A stretch of DNA of 24,414 nt from Planctomycetota bacterium (GCA_016793305.1 JAEUHU010000437.1:1-24414); one strand, 5' to 3'. Shown: positions 1 to 9,149, counted from the stretch's first letter. The notes: generated by a model not told the origin, from the letters alone. Numbers and translations: made by a program.

Positions 1-454
1 GCGGGAACACCCAGTAGATGACCCAGATGCGGCCGACGTGGATGGCCGGGAAGATGCCGGCCGCCATGACCGCGAAGATGGTCATGGCCTCGGAGGCGCG
101 GTTGATCGACGTGCGCCACTTCTGCCGGAACAGGAAGAGGACGGCGCTGATCAGCGTGCCGGCGTGGCCGATGCCGATCCAGAAGACGAAGTTGACGATC
201 GGCCAGGCCCAGGCGACCGGGACGTTGTTGCCCCAGACACCGACGCCGTTGAACACCAGGTAGCCGATCATCGCGCCGAGATTCAGCAGCAGCGCGACAC
301 TGACACCGAACATCAGGTACCAGCCGCGCGGCGTCTTCCGCTCGGCGACACCGGCGATGATGTTGGTGACCGACGTGAAGTCGTTCTTGCCCTCGACGAG
401 GGGCGCGCGAACCAGCGGGTTCTCCGGCTCGTCGACAACAGGGATGGCGGTCAT
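1..454 (-). CDS. actC: Alternative complex III subunit ActC, NrfD-type quinol-binding membrane protein (3' end outside window)
   Basis: N-terminal 151 residues of an integral membrane protein of the NrfD/PsrC family. ActC is known as the quinol-oxidising membrane subunit of alternative complex III, which passes electrons to the periplasmic hemes and Fe-S clusters. Visible: a soluble N-terminus of about 40 residues, then hydrophobic segments at about 47-68, 82-108 and 122-150, with the family-typical GIGHAGT (residues 94-100), [10 protein letters not shown] (110-119) and [11 protein letters not shown] (132-142). The ATG at 452-454 lies 4 nt after the actB stop, so the two genes are almost certainly cotranscribed. 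No Shine-Dalgarno is obvious, and translation may be coupled to actB. The gene runs off the left edge, so the C-terminal helices and the actD/E/F genes expected next cannot be seen. Family assignment is firm from the motifs and from order after actA and actB. Confidence 0.96.
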   Translation of the reverse strand, partial: MTAIPVVDEPENPLVRAPLVEGKNDFTSVTNIIAGVAERKTPRGWYLMFGVSVALLLNLGAMIGYLVFNGVGVWGNNVPVAWAWPIVNFVFWIGIGHAGTLISAVLFLFRQKWRTSINRASEAMTIFAVMAAGIFPAIHVGRIWVIYWVFP

Positions 455-458
455 CGGA

Positions 459-3400
459 TCAGGCCAGCTCGGTTTGGAGTTCGGGGTTCGGGTTGCGGAC
501 GCGACCCAGGTAGGTGGTGCGCGGCTTCGTGTTCAGCTCGGACAGCAGCCCGTAGTTGAGGTCGAGGCCCTTCAGCTTGGCGACCTTGCTGGTCGTCTCG
601 ATGAGGTTGCCGAACGTGATCGCCTGGGTCGGGCAGGCCTGCGCGCAGGCGGTCGTGACGCGCACGTCGCTCGCCTCGTCACCGACCTTCTTGCCGGCGA
701 GCTTCGCCTGGATGCGACCGCCGTTGATGCGCTGCACGCAGAACGTGCACTTCTCCATCACGCCGCGGCTGCGCACGGTGACGTCCGGGTTGAAGCTCAT
801 GCGCTTCGTGTCCGGGGCGTTGCCGACGTAGTCGAGGTAGTTGTAGCGGCGAACCTTGTAGGGGCAGTTGTTGCTGCAGTAGCGCGTGCCGATGCAGCGG
901 TTGTAGACCATGTCGTTGAGCCCGTCGGGGCTGTGCATGGTCGCGGCGACGGGGCAGACCGACTCGCAGGGCGCGTTCTCGCACTGCATGCAGGGCACCG
1001 GCATGTTGTGCACCTGCGGATCCTCGGCCATCGTCAGCTTGTCGTCGTGGCTGCGCTCCGCCTTCTTCTTCCCGTCGGCGACCGACGTGAAGTAGCGGTC
1101 GGCGCGGATCCAGAACATCTCGCGATTGCGCGCGACCTGGACCTTGCCCACCATCGGGATGTTGTTCTCGGCGACGCACGCGACCACGCAGGCGCTGCAG
1201 CCCGTGCAGGCGTTGAGATCGATCACCATGCCCCACTGGTAGGGCGAGTGCTTGACCTCGGCGTCGTCGCGACGCATCTCGTAGCCCGGCGTGCCGAGTG
1301 GCTTCGAAGGGTCCTTGCCCTGGTGGCGCTCGGTCCACAGCGACTTGGCGAGGTTCTGCTCGCGCTCGCCGTGCAAGGCGGCCGCCTGGTCGAGCGGCGA
1401 CATCTTCGGCGCCCAGCGCGAGTCCTTCTCGTTCTTGGCGACGGTGGCTTCACGCACCAGGGCGCGGCCGACCATCGTGCCGTGCTCCTGGGTGCAGACC
1501 AGCTGGTGCCGGCCTTGGCCGCGCGTGATGTTGGCTCCGGTCAGGATCCACGGGTTGGCGCTGGTGCGCAGCGGGTAGGCGTCGAAGCCGTGTCCGTTCG
1601 CGACCTTGCAGTGTGGCAGCTTGCGACCCCAGCCGAGGTGGATCGTGATGCTGTCGTCGGCGTGGCCCGGCACGATCCAGGCGGGGATCTGGATCTGTCC
1701 GCCGTTCGCGTCGATCGACAGCAGGTCGCCGTTCTCGACGTTCAGCGAACGGGCGGTCGCCATGCTGAGGTGCGCGGCGTTGTCCCACGAGATCTTGGTG
1801 AGCGGCTCGGGGATCTCCTGCATCCACGAGTTGTTGGCGAAGCGGCCGTCGGCCATCTTCGCGCAGCCGCGCAGCACGACCTCGCGACCGGTCGGCTTGG
1901 TCCAGGCCTTCACGGCGGCGGCGATCGTCGCCGGAGTCAGCGTCGGCGTCTTGGCCGCGAGCTTGCCGTTCGGCGTGCTCGCCGGGGCGATGCCGTCGTG
2001 CAGAGCCTTGGCCCACCAGCCGTCGAAGTCCGCGGTGATCACGGTCTTCCAGTGCGCGCGGACCAGGGCGTAGCCGAAGCTGGTGTCGCGGGCCTTCACG
2101 AACGCGTCCGCGTCGGGGCCGTCCGCCAGCCCCGCCTCGAGATCGAGGTTCAGCCAGCCGAGGAACTCCAGCGCGCTGACGCCGCCGTGCAGCGGTGCTA
2201 CCAGCGGCTGCTGCATCGAGATGGTGCCGTCGTGGGCCCGGGCGTCGCCCCAGCTCTCGAGTTCGTGCGCCATCGGGAAGTGCCAGTCGCACAGAGCGGC
2301 GGTTTCGTCTTCGTGCAGGCCGACGTGGATCGTCGTCGCCGGCTTCTTGGTGCGCAGCAGGTCGCCGAACTTCAGATCGGCTGGCGCGTCGTAGACCGGG
2401 TTGGTGCCGAGGCAGACCAGCGTGGTGCAGGTGCCGGCCGAGATCGCCGCGGCGAGTTCCGCGATCGAGTCCCGGGCGGACATCGCCCGACCATCCGCCG
2501 CCGCGGTGTAGTTCACCGTGGTGCCGACATTGCCCAGCGCCTGGTTGATGGCGTGCACCATGGCGTGCACGACCGGCGCCTGGCGCGGCCCGGCGATCAC
2601 GAGGCTGCGACCACGGGCGGCTTGCAGGTCCTTGGCGACGATCTGCAGCCAGTTCTTGCCGTTCTTCACGAACGCGGCAGGGTCGTGGCTGGCGAGCGCA
2701 TCGCCGAGATCGGCGCCGCCGACCCCGAGCGCCTTCGCGAGCGCGAACACGACCGCTGGGATCTCACTGCTCTTGGTGCGGAACCGGTGGTCCGCGGCCG
2801 TGCCGGTCGACGTGTAGGTCGCTTCGACCGCGTAGAGGCGCGAGATCTTCTTGCCGGGCACGGGCTCGCGGCGCGTCTCGGCCCATTGGCGGGCGTTGGC
2901 CAGCACGTTGCCGTCGGTGGCCAGGAAGTCGCTGTCCAGCGACAGCACGACGTCGGCCTTGGCGAAGTCGTGGTGCGTGGTGACCACCTCGCCGAACGCC
3001 ATCTTCCCGCCCTCGAGGTCCTGGTCGCGATGCAAGGCGCTCCAGTGGTGGAACTTCGCCTTCGCGAAGGAGCTGGCCTTCATCCTCGCGACCATGCCGA
3101 GCAGCGAGGGCGAGGTCGTCAGCGGCAGCAGCACGTGCAGCCCCTCGCCCTGGGCGGTGTTGATCAGCTTCTTCCAGGCATCACCGGCCAGCAGCTCCTG
3201 GAACTTCTGCCAGACGTCGACCGCGGCGTGCGCATGGTTGCCATGGGCTCCGTCGCCATGGGCCCCGTGGCCGTGGCCGTCATGCTCCGCCGCGGCCCGG
3301 CGCGACTCGGCGTTGGCGGCCTTGCGGCTGCGGTTCGGGTCGTAGAGCTGCAGCAGTTCGGCCTGCAGCTGCAGGTCCGAACCACCGAGACTGCTCGGGT

Positions 3401-3767
3401 GCGACGGGTTGCCCTCGATCTTGGTGGGCCGGCCGTCGTTGCTCTTCACCAGCACGCCGATGCCGACACCCTGACGGGTCAGCGTGGTCGCATAGTGCGA
3501 CGGCACGCCGTGCTTGTAGCCCTCGGGCTGGACGTTGAACGGGAGGATCTTGGTGACCGGCTTGCGGCAACTGGTCAGGCCGGCGAGCGCCACCGAGGCC
3601 GCGACGGCGCTGAGGAAACCGCGGCGGGAGACAGCGTCCGGGGCGTCGGTGATCCCCTCGGGGAACTCACGCTGCAGCGCCTGCTGGAACTCGGACGAGT
3701 TCTCGAGCTCGCCGAGGCTGCGCCAATACGTGGTCTCGGGCATGTTCTGGGTCGGAACAGTGGTCAT
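459..3767 (-). CDS. actB: Alternative complex III subunit ActB, fused molybdopterin-oxidoreductase-like and ferredoxin-type Fe-S protein
   Basis: A 1102-residue periplasmic electron-transfer subunit. Residues about 70-840 are the molybdopterin-oxidoreductase-like part, which in ACIII is known to lack the Mo cofactor. Residues about 847-1060 are the Fe-S part, with cysteines at 854/857/860/864, 926/929/934/938, 958/964/968, 1007/1010 and 1041/1045. Fifteen ligands fit three [4Fe-4S] clusters and one [3Fe-4S] cluster, as known for ACIII. A Tat-like SRRGFL (47-52) precedes a hydrophobic stretch ending in LTSC (Cys67), a possible lipobox. I chose the ATG at 3767: it begins [18 protein letters not shown], the family-like N-terminus, and overlaps the actA stop as ATGA; upstream in-frame sequence is low-complexity and antisense-like. 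Odd: a His-rich stretch at residues 161-180 (7 His in 20). The gene sits between actA and actC in the classical order. Confidence 0.97.
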   Translation of the reverse strand: MTTVPTQNMPETTYWRSLGELENSSEFQQALQREFPEGITDAPDAVSRRGFLSAVAASVALAGLTSCRKPVTKILPFNVQPEGYKHGVPSHYATTLTRQGVGIGVLVKSNDGRPTKIEGNPSHPSSLGGSDLQLQAELLQLYDPNRSRKAANAESRRAAAEHDGHGHGAHGDGAHGNHAHAAVDVWQKFQELLAGDAWKKLINTAQGEGLHVLLPLTTSPSLLGMVARMKASSFAKAKFHHWSALHRDQDLEGGKMAFGEVVTTHHDFAKADVVLSLDSDFLATDGNVLANARQWAETRREPVPGKKISRLYAVEATYTSTGTAADHRFRTKSSEIPAVVFALAKALGVGGADLGDALASHDPAAFVKNGKNWLQIVAKDLQAARGRSLVIAGPRQAPVVHAMVHAINQALGNVGTTVNYTAAADGRAMSARDSIAELAAAISAGTCTTLVCLGTNPVYDAPADLKFGDLLRTKKPATTIHVGLHEDETAALCDWHFPMAHELESWGDARAHDGTISMQQPLVAPLHGGVSALEFLGWLNLDLEAGLADGPDADAFVKARDTSFGYALVRAHWKTVITADFDGWWAKALHDGIAPASTPNGKLAAKTPTLTPATIAAAVKAWTKPTGREVVLRGCAKMADGRFANNSWMQEIPEPLTKISWDNAAHLSMATARSLNVENGDLLSIDANGGQIQIPAWIVPGHADDSITIHLGWGRKLPHCKVANGHGFDAYPLRTSANPWILTGANITRGQGRHQLVCTQEHGTMVGRALVREATVAKNEKDSRWAPKMSPLDQAAALHGEREQNLAKSLWTERHQGKDPSKPLGTPGYEMRRDDAEVKHSPYQWGMVIDLNACTGCSACVVACVAENNIPMVGKVQVARNREMFWIRADRYFTSVADGKKKAERSHDDKLTMAEDPQVHNMPVPCMQCENAPCESVCPVAATMHSPDGLNDMVYNRCIGTRYCSNNCPYKVRRYNYLDYVGNAPDTKRMSFNPDVTVRSRGVMEKCTFCVQRINGGRIQAKLAGKKVGDEASDVRVTTACAQACPTQAITFGNLIETTSKVAKLKGLDLNYGLLSELNTKPRTTYLGRVRNPNPELQTELA

Positions 3768-4498
3768 CGGTGGCACGCCCCGCAGTGAGTCGGAGGGTTG
3801 AGGGCGGGATACTTGGCATCCCCTTGCACCTCGAGCAGCTTCTTGGCCGCGGCGATGCTGGTCTCGGTCGGAGTCCAGTCCATCTTGGTCACGGCGATGT
3901 CGGCCGGACGGATGTGCGGCGTCGGGTCGCGATGGCACTCGAGGCACCAGCCCATGCTGAGCGGCTCGACCTGGTGCACGATCTCCATCTGGTCGACGCG
4001 ACCGTGACAGCTGGCACACCCGACGTTCGCGCGGATGTGCACGGCGTGATTGAAGTAGGCGTATTCCGGCAGCAGGTGGACCTTGACCCAGGGGATCGCC
4101 GTGCCGTCGGCCATGCCGTCCGCGTAGGCCTCACGCAGCGGCGCCAGCGCGAAGCTGTCCTGCTTGACGTGCCTGTGGCACCCCATGCACGTGCCGGCAT
4201 CCGGAATGGTCGCGTGCGGGCCTTCCTCCACCATGCGGTGGCAGTAGCGGCAGTCCATGCCCAGATTGCCTGCGTGCAGCTTGTGGCTGTAGGCGATCGG
4301 CTGGAAGGGCTGGTAGCCGACGTCGGTGTGCTTCGGGGAGAACCAGAAGTTGACGACGAAGACCACGGCGAGACCGGCAGCTGCCGCCCCGAGCGCGAGC
4401 ACGGCCGGCAGCTTGTTGGTCCACTTGGGGAACAGGGCGGTCAAGATGGATCCCCTCCGCTCGAGCGGGGACGAGTTTCGGTCAGTTGGATTCGACAT
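3764..4498 (-). CDS. actA: Alternative complex III subunit ActA, membrane-anchored pentaheme cytochrome c
   Basis: A 244-residue multiheme cytochrome that relays electrons from the quinol-oxidising core of ACIII towards cytochrome c or an oxidase. Five CXXCH heme sites are visible: C83-H87 (CRYCH), C104-H108 (CMGCH), C161-H165 (CASCH), C185-H189 (CLECH) and C239-H243 (CGACH). Additional histidines that could be axial ligands occur at 72, 75, 151 and 154. One N-terminal transmembrane segment (about 30-53, ending VVFVVNFWF) would anchor it, heme domain outside. The start MSNPTDRNSS at 4498 is preferred over in-frame upstream starts because the added residues do not resemble the family. The stop codon overlaps the actB start by 4 nt. 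It is the first gene of the act operon, and the 563-bp divergent region upstream should carry its promoter. The last CXXCH lies one residue from the C-terminus. Confidence 0.95.
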   Translation of the reverse strand: MSNPTDRNSSPLERRGSILTALFPKWTNKLPAVLALGAAAAGLAVVFVVNFWFSPKHTDVGYQPFQPIAYSHKLHAGNLGMDCRYCHRMVEEGPHATIPDAGTCMGCHRHVKQDSFALAPLREAYADGMADGTAIPWVKVHLLPEYAYFNHAVHIRANVGCASCHGRVDQMEIVHQVEPLSMGWCLECHRDPTPHIRPADIAVTKMDWTPTETSIAAAKKLLEVQGDAKYPALNPPTHCGACHR

Positions 4499-4655
4499 GG
4501 GCCCGACGGTCGACTCGTCGCGGCCTACGGCACGGGTGCACACCTCGGGCTGGGCAGCACGAAACCACTCGTGCCAAGACCCCTTCCGTCACCGCGGGTG
4601 CGGGGGAGGAGGAACTGGGGAGAGTGGGCACGCAGCCGGGACCTGAGGGGCGGCC

Positions 4656-4684
4656 CCTGTAAAAGATGACCGTCGCCGGGTCAA
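4656..4684 (-). promoter_or_regulatory. Candidate sigma-70-type promoter for actABC
   Basis: On the minus strand, TTGACC (4679-4684; 5 of 6 to TTGACA) is followed after exactly 17 nt by TACAGG (4656-4661; 3 of 6 to TATAAT). It lies in the AT-rich patch of the divergent region and would give a leader of about 150 nt before the actA ATG. The -35 is good and the -10 poor, so this is only a candidate. Confidence 0.3.
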
Positions 4685-4993
4685 TTTCAGAGTTCTGAGT
4701 TTCGACCTTGAAAAGTGCGTAGCACGCCTGGGTCGGGGAGCCCGGATCGGCCGCACGCGTGGTGCTTGGGCGAACTTCGGCGACTGCCTGGGTGGTGTGG
4801 AAAGTCGTTGCTCCCGGCGCCGGCGACGGGGCCGGGTCGACGTCGGGGCGCCACCCCGATCCCGGTTTCGCGTCGCTGGGTCGCCTCGCCACGGACCCTC
4901 CTGGAACCGCCTCGCCGTGGGTTCGCCCGGCAACACTGCTGCTGCAAGTACCTGGTCTGCGCCGTCGGAGGACCGGTCTCGATTCGGGTAGTT

Positions 4994-5024
4994 CCTGGCG
5001 GAGCTCCCGCAGGCTGGGGTTTTT
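4994..5024 (+). terminator. Hairpin plus T-run in the leader of the sigma factor gene (possible attenuator)
   Basis: CCTG-g-CGG (4994-5001) can pair with CCG-CAGG (5007-5013), giving seven base pairs with one bulged G and a short loop. After six nt (CTGGGG) comes TTTTT at 5020-5024. This resembles an intrinsic terminator, but the T-run does not directly abut the stem. It lies about 40 nt upstream of the sigma factor ATG and no upstream plus-strand gene would need terminating there, so it could be a leader attenuator. Confidence 0.3.
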
Positions 5025-5061
5025 CCAGTCGATACCAGGCCAACCCACGACGGAGACTGCC

Positions 5062-5922
5062 ATGCGAGACCAAGGGCTGGACACCTATCTGGCCGACATC
5101 AACGAGGTGCCGCTGCTGACGGCCGAGCAGGAGATCGAACTGGCCAAGCGGATCCAGCGCGGCGACCTGGCCGCCCGCGAGCACATGATCCGGGCCAACC
5201 TGCGGCTCGTGGTGTCGATCGCGAAGAACTACGTGAACCGCGGGCTGGCGTTCCTCGACCTCATCGAGGAGGGCAACATCGGCCTGATGCGCGCGGTCGA
5301 GAAGTTCGACCCGAAGGCCGGCTGCCGCTTCTCGACCTACGCGACCTGGTGGATCAAGCAGGGCATCCGCCGCTCGCTGATCAACACCGTCAAGACCGTG
5401 CGGGTGCCGAGCTACATGTCCGAGATCGTCTCCCGCTGGAAGGCGACCTCGATGGAACTCGGCTACCGGCTCGGCCGGCAGGCGACCACGGGCGAGATCG
5501 CCGAGCTGCTCGACCTGCCGGAGCAGAACTGGGACCTGGTGCGCGACACGGTGCTGGCCAACTCGCAGCCCGTGCACTCGATGAGCGAGGACGCGGCGGC
5601 CGGCTTCGCCGACTCGATCGAGGACACCCGCAGCCAGTCGCCGGAGGAACAGATCCTGACCGAGATGGAGCTGGTGCGCATGCGGGAACTGCTCGAACGG
5701 CTGGAGCCGCGCGAGGCCCGCATCCTGAAGCTCCGGTTCGGCATCGGCAACAGCGAGCCGATGACGCTGAAGGCCATCGGCAAGCGCTTCGGGCTGACGC
5801 GGGAGCGCGTTCGGCAGATGGAGCAGCAGGCGCTCGAACGGCTCGGCGAGATCATGTCGCGCGAGTTCGGCGAGGAACGTCCGGCCGTGCGGCCGAGGAA
5901 ACGCGTGCTGCACGACTCGTGA
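5062..5922 (+). CDS. RNA polymerase sigma factor, sigma-70 family, group 2 (RpoD/RpoS-like)
   Basis: A 286-residue sigma factor that directs RNA polymerase to promoters. Region 1.2 is at about 5-35 ([18 protein letters not shown]), region 2 at about 38-108 with the core-binding [19 protein letters not shown] and the -10-recognition [17 protein letters not shown] (89-105), region 3 at about 110-190, and region 4 at about 205-265 with the -35-recognition helix-turn-helix ([20 protein letters not shown]). There is no region 1.1, so it is shorter than a housekeeping RpoD and best seen as an alternative group-2 factor. The ATG at 5062 has GGAG 6 nt upstream (5052-5055) and starts where homology-like sequence begins. 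It is divergent from actABC and followed 27 nt later by hemW, probably in one transcript. Its regulon cannot be read from the sequence. The Arg/Lys-rich tail after residue 270 (RPAVRPRKR) is an extension beyond region 4. Confidence 0.93.
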   Translation: MRDQGLDTYLADINEVPLLTAEQEIELAKRIQRGDLAAREHMIRANLRLVVSIAKNYVNRGLAFLDLIEEGNIGLMRAVEKFDPKAGCRFSTYATWWIKQGIRRSLINTVKTVRVPSYMSEIVSRWKATSMELGYRLGRQATTGEIAELLDLPEQNWDLVRDTVLANSQPVHSMSEDAAAGFADSIEDTRSQSPEEQILTEMELVRMRELLERLEPREARILKLRFGIGNSEPMTLKAIGKRFGLTRERVRQMEQQALERLGEIMSREFGEERPAVRPRKRVLHDS

Positions 5923-5949
5923 CCACGGTCGGCTGACTACGCTGTCGGC

Positions 5950-7116
5950 GTGACGACCGAATCGGTGCTCCCCGGCGACGGCGTGTCGCTCTACGTACAC
6001 GTGCCGTTCTGCGTGGTGAAGTGCGGCTACTGCGACTTCAACTCGTACGTGGTCGAGGACCGCTCGGTGCACGACCTGTTCCTCGACGCGCTCGAGGTCG
6101 AACTGCGCCGCGAGTGGCGCTACGGCACGCCGGTGTCGGTGTTCGTGGGCGGTGGCACGCCGAGCCTGCTCGATCCAGCGCGCCTCGAGCGGCTGTTCAC
6201 GATCCTGCGCCGCCACGTGCCGCTGGCGGCGTGTCGCGAAGTGACGATGGAGGCCAACCCGGAGAGCATCACGACCGAGAAGGCGGCCTTGGCGCTCGCC
6301 CACGGGGTGAACCGGATCAGCATGGGCGTGCAGTCGTTCGACACCGAACGGCTGCGCTTCCTCGATCGTGCGCACTCGGCGGAGCGGTCGGAGCAGGCGG
6401 TCGCCGAGCTGCGCAGCGCGGGCTGCGCGAACGTCAGCCTCGACATGATCTTCAGCGTGCCCGGACAGACCTTGCCCGCATGGCAGCAGGATCTCGAGCG
6501 GGCGCTCGCGCTGCAGCCGGATCATCTGTCCTGCTACAACCTGACGTTCGAAGCGGGCACACGCCTGCATCGCGACCTGCAACAGGGACGCGTCGACGCG
6601 AACGACGACGAGACCGATCGCGCGATGTTCCTGTTCACGCGGGAGCGCCTCGCCGCGGCGGGGTTCGTCGCCTACGAGGTCAGCAACTTCGCCGGCCGCG
6701 GTGGGCCGTCGCGGCACAACGATCACTACTGGCTGCAGGGGGACTACGTCGGGATCGGCCCGGGCGCCTCGAGCCACCGTTGCGGGGTGCGCAGCACCAA
6801 CCTGAAGACGGTCGAGAGCTGGGCCAAGGCCCTGCTCGCCGGTCAGCCGGCGAGCGGCTCCGCCGAGACGCTGCGACCGGCACAGCGGGCCGCCGAGGCG
6901 CTCTGGCTCGGCATCCGGCGGCGCGACGGTGTCGACCTGCAGCGCATCACGACGCGCGTAGGCGTCGACGTCGGGGCACTGTTCGCGCCGACGATCCGTG
7001 CGCAGGTGGCCACCGGCCTCGTCGAGCTGGCTGGCAGCCGGCTGCTACTGACGGAGGCCGGGCTGCTGTTCGCGGATCGGGTCGGCGGCGACTACCTGGC
7101 GCTCGGCATCGCGTGA
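5950..7116 (+). CDS. hemW: Radical SAM heme chaperone HemW (HemN-like)
   Basis: A 388-residue radical SAM enzyme. The [4Fe-4S]-binding CVVKCGYC is at residues 21-28, followed by DFNSY; GGGTPS (67-72) is the SAM-binding glycine motif. HemN-type coproporphyrinogen dehydrogenases carry a fourth cysteine (CxxxCxxCxC), but here that position is Phe30, the HemW pattern. HemW is known as a heme-binding chaperone that delivers heme to respiratory proteins, so the common label 'coproporphyrinogen III oxidase' would be misleading. The C-terminal part (about 290-388) matches the HemN_C winged-helix-like region. The start is GTG at 5950, which gives a normal N-terminus (SLYVHVPFC at 13-21); an earlier start would run into the sigma factor gene. 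A role in supplying heme near the ACIII operon is suggestive but is inference from proximity only. Confidence 0.92.
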   Translation: MTTESVLPGDGVSLYVHVPFCVVKCGYCDFNSYVVEDRSVHDLFLDALEVELRREWRYGTPVSVFVGGGTPSLLDPARLERLFTILRRHVPLAACREVTMEANPESITTEKAALALAHGVNRISMGVQSFDTERLRFLDRAHSAERSEQAVAELRSAGCANVSLDMIFSVPGQTLPAWQQDLERALALQPDHLSCYNLTFEAGTRLHRDLQQGRVDANDDETDRAMFLFTRERLAAAGFVAYEVSNFAGRGGPSRHNDHYWLQGDYVGIGPGASSHRCGVRSTNLKTVESWAKALLAGQPASGSAETLRPAQRAAEALWLGIRRRDGVDLQRITTRVGVDVGALFAPTIRAQVATGLVELAGSRLLLTEAGLLFADRVGGDYLALGIA

Positions 7117-7159
7117 GTCCGGGTCGCCGACCGCTCGGGATGGCCCGCGAGCCTGTCGA

Positions 7160-9016
7160 TCAGAACCCGCGGTCTGCGACCGTGACTCCGCCCACTGCTG
7201 CGGCTGCGACCAGGAAGACCAACCCGATCTCCGGTCCGAACGGGCTCGTGCTCACCGTCGTCGTGCCGTCGGCACCCGTCGTCGAGTAGGAGATGCTGGC
7301 GAAGAGATGCTTGGTCAGCGTGCTCGAGTCGGGCAGCTGCGCCAGATCGATCGGCATCTCGGTGCCGAGGTTCGCTGCGGCCAGCAACCCGCTGGCGATG
7401 CCGTAGAAGCTCTCGAAGCTCGACTTCCAGTTCGAGAACGAGATCGACTGGACGCCTTGCGGCAGGGTCGCGGCGACCGCGGCGAACTCCTTGTTGCTGC
7501 GCACGTCGCCCTTCGGGTCGTCCTCGCGGTCCATGCGCTGGAACACACGCTTCACGTCGCTGGGCGACAGGCAGACGACCATGTAGCCGTCCTTGAAGGC
7601 GAAGGTTGGCTTGACGTTGCCGAGCACGGCGCTGAGGCCGCCCATCATTCCGCGACCCATGCCGCCACCGAGCCGGTCCGTGTCGATCTTCACCTGGTAG
7701 GCGGTCACGCCGCGCTTGTCGCCCTCTTCGATCGTGAGCATGCCCTGGGTCAGCTGGGCGATTCCCTTCACCGCCTTCACGAACTTGGCCTGGTCCTTCA
7801 TCTCGACCACGATCGCCAGCTCGGGAGTCGCCAGCGTGGTCATCGGCATCGACCAGTTCACGATCTGGTTGCCGATCGAGCCGAGCAGGTCGCCACGGAT
7901 GCTGAAGCCGAGCTGCTCCTCCAGCTTGGCGAGTTGGTCCAACGCCTGCTTGGCGAGCTTCTCGTCGTAGGCGTTCAGACCCTTCACGATTGCGTCGTAG
8001 GAAGAGCCCACGTCCATGATCGAAGCCGAGAAGCCGACCGCGTCCTTCGGCACCCACTTCAGGAACTTGGTGTCGACGGGCTTGCTGCTCGAGGTGCCTG
8101 GCTCGTGCCGGTGGTGCATGCGCGTCTCGCACTTGCCGTCGACGTAGCTGGAGGTCGCCGTGAACTGGTGCTCCTTCAGGCAGCCCATCGCGGTGAGCGC
8201 GCGTTCGATGCCATCGACATCCACCTCACCCAGCTGCCCCATGTCCTCGCCGATGCGCAGCAAGTCGAGCGCGAATCGGCCCCACGGTGCCGTCGAGAAG
8301 TACATCTGGCACTCGGGCGCTGACTTGGTCGCCGCCGCGAAGCCGGGGGTGGCGCCGAGCACCGGCGTCTTGTTCTGCATGTTCTCCAAGATGCCCTGCA
8401 CTTCGTTGCCGATCGTCCCGATCAGCAACCCGTTCGGCAGCATGGCGATCTCGAGTGCCATGTCCGTGCCTTCGGTGCTCGGCACGATGGAGACGATCTC
8501 GACGTCCCCCACTTTGCGCGTCGACTTGGTGGCATGACCCTCGATCGCGCCATCGAGCATCGACATGCCCACCTTCATCAGCTTGTTCCAGGTGGCACCG
8601 CTCGACCCGAAGTCGATGTGCGCGACGATGCCGATCTCGGGCTTGGGTCCGAAATCGCCCACCTCCATGCGCAACTTGGTGAGCGCGAAGGTGCAGCCAC
8701 CCATGCGCAGGTTCAGCAGGTCGGCAGGGTCGACGGGCATGGCGCCCTGCGCGTGCATCTCCTTGGCTTGCTCGAGCCCTTCCTTCCATTTCTGCTCGAC
8801 CAGCGTGCGGAGGTCGGCGACGAAGTTCTGCACCTCTTCCTCGGCCCACATCTTCGCAAGTGGCATCTGGCCGAACCGCTGCATGCTGCCTGCGAAGTCC
8901 GGCACGGAAACCGCGAGGAGCGTGTCCTTCGGCAGGTACGGAAGGGCCGATTCCTGCGCCGCCAACGGGGCGACAGCCATCAGGAGGAGAGACGGGATGC
9001 TGATCAGGCGCTTCAT
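7160..9016 (-). CDS. Exported DUF3352-like protein of unknown function
   Basis: A 618-residue protein with a clear N-terminal signal peptide (MKRLISIPSLLLMAVAPLAAQ). The mature start ESALPYLPKDTLLAVSVPDF, followed by a FGQMPLAKMWAEEEVQNFVADL-like stretch, resembles planctomycetal DUF3352 proteins, which start with 'LPxDT..Y..VPD' and a 'MW.D/E.E...F' helix. The body alternates beta-rich and helical segments without catalytic motifs. The last 28 residues hold a hydrophobic stretch (GLVFLVAAAAVGGVTV), so the protein may be tail-anchored with most of its mass outside the cytoplasm. The ATG at 9016 has no strong Shine-Dalgarno. It converges on hemW with a 43-bp gap and lies 133 bp downstream of the HNH gene on the same strand, with an 11-bp tandem repeat between them. 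No function is known for the family; assignment is by pattern memory. Confidence 0.75.
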   Translation of the reverse strand: MKRLISIPSLLLMAVAPLAAQESALPYLPKDTLLAVSVPDFAGSMQRFGQMPLAKMWAEEEVQNFVADLRTLVEQKWKEGLEQAKEMHAQGAMPVDPADLLNLRMGGCTFALTKLRMEVGDFGPKPEIGIVAHIDFGSSGATWNKLMKVGMSMLDGAIEGHATKSTRKVGDVEIVSIVPSTEGTDMALEIAMLPNGLLIGTIGNEVQGILENMQNKTPVLGATPGFAAATKSAPECQMYFSTAPWGRFALDLLRIGEDMGQLGEVDVDGIERALTAMGCLKEHQFTATSSYVDGKCETRMHHRHEPGTSSSKPVDTKFLKWVPKDAVGFSASIMDVGSSYDAIVKGLNAYDEKLAKQALDQLAKLEEQLGFSIRGDLLGSIGNQIVNWSMPMTTLATPELAIVVEMKDQAKFVKAVKGIAQLTQGMLTIEEGDKRGVTAYQVKIDTDRLGGGMGRGMMGGLSAVLGNVKPTFAFKDGYMVVCLSPSDVKRVFQRMDREDDPKGDVRSNKEFAAVAATLPQGVQSISFSNWKSSFESFYGIASGLLAAANLGTEMPIDLAQLPDSSTLTKHLFASISYSTTGADGTTTVSTSPFGPEIGLVFLVAAAAVGGVTVADRGF

Positions 9017-9078
9017 GGCGTGGACGATGGGGTGGCTTTGGATTCGGGCGTCGAGAGGTGGCGTGCAATGTAGACGAC

Positions 9079-9098
9079 CCTGTCTCGATCCTGTCTCG
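9079..9098. repeat. Two copies of CCTGTCTCG with an 11-bp period
   Basis: CCTGTCTCG occurs at 9079-9087 and again at 9090-9098, one helical turn apart, in the 133-bp gap upstream of the DUF3352-like gene. On the minus strand the pair lies just upstream of TACATT (9067-9072), a passable -10. The spacing suggests a regulator site, but two short copies could be chance. Confidence 0.3.
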
Positions 9099-9149
9099 GC
9101 ATTGCGGCAGCTGCGATGTTGTTCGGCAAGCCGAGACCTCTCCCGTGCC

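Larger units (their letters stand above)
4499..5061. other. Divergent intergenic region between actA and the sigma factor gene
   Basis: No convincing gene. In-frame extensions of the sigma factor or of actA into this stretch give low-complexity Arg/Pro/Gly-rich translations without family resemblance. The part from about 4659 to 4715 is clearly more AT-rich than its surroundings and is the best place for divergent promoters. The sigma-proximal part (about 4800-5030) holds several GC-rich hairpins, including one around 4844-4860 (TCGGGG/CCCCGA arms) and the one at 4994-5013 followed by five T. I recognise no known riboswitch or structured RNA. The length allows a long, structured 5' leader on the sigma transcript. 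Confidence 0.6.

Noticed and set aside
357..3788. Very long open frame on the plus strand opposite actB
   Set aside because: It lies antisense to a clear actB with all Fe-S cysteines; its translation is rich in Arg, Val, Gly and Ala without any family motif, as expected from the complement of high-GC codons.
4759..5061. N-terminal extension of the sigma factor by about 100 residues
   Set aside because: The added sequence has no sigma region 1.1 character, and the ATG at 5062 has a good ribosome binding site exactly where family-like sequence begins.
4687..6777. Long minus-strand open frame opposite the sigma factor and hemW
   Set aside because: Mirror of two well-supported genes; the translation is His/Arg/Gln-rich and low in information, with no motif.
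5950..7116. Oxygen-independent coproporphyrinogen III oxidase (HemN)
   Set aside because: The fourth cysteine after CxxxCxxC is absent (Phe30 at that position) and the length fits HemW, so the heme chaperone call is preferred.
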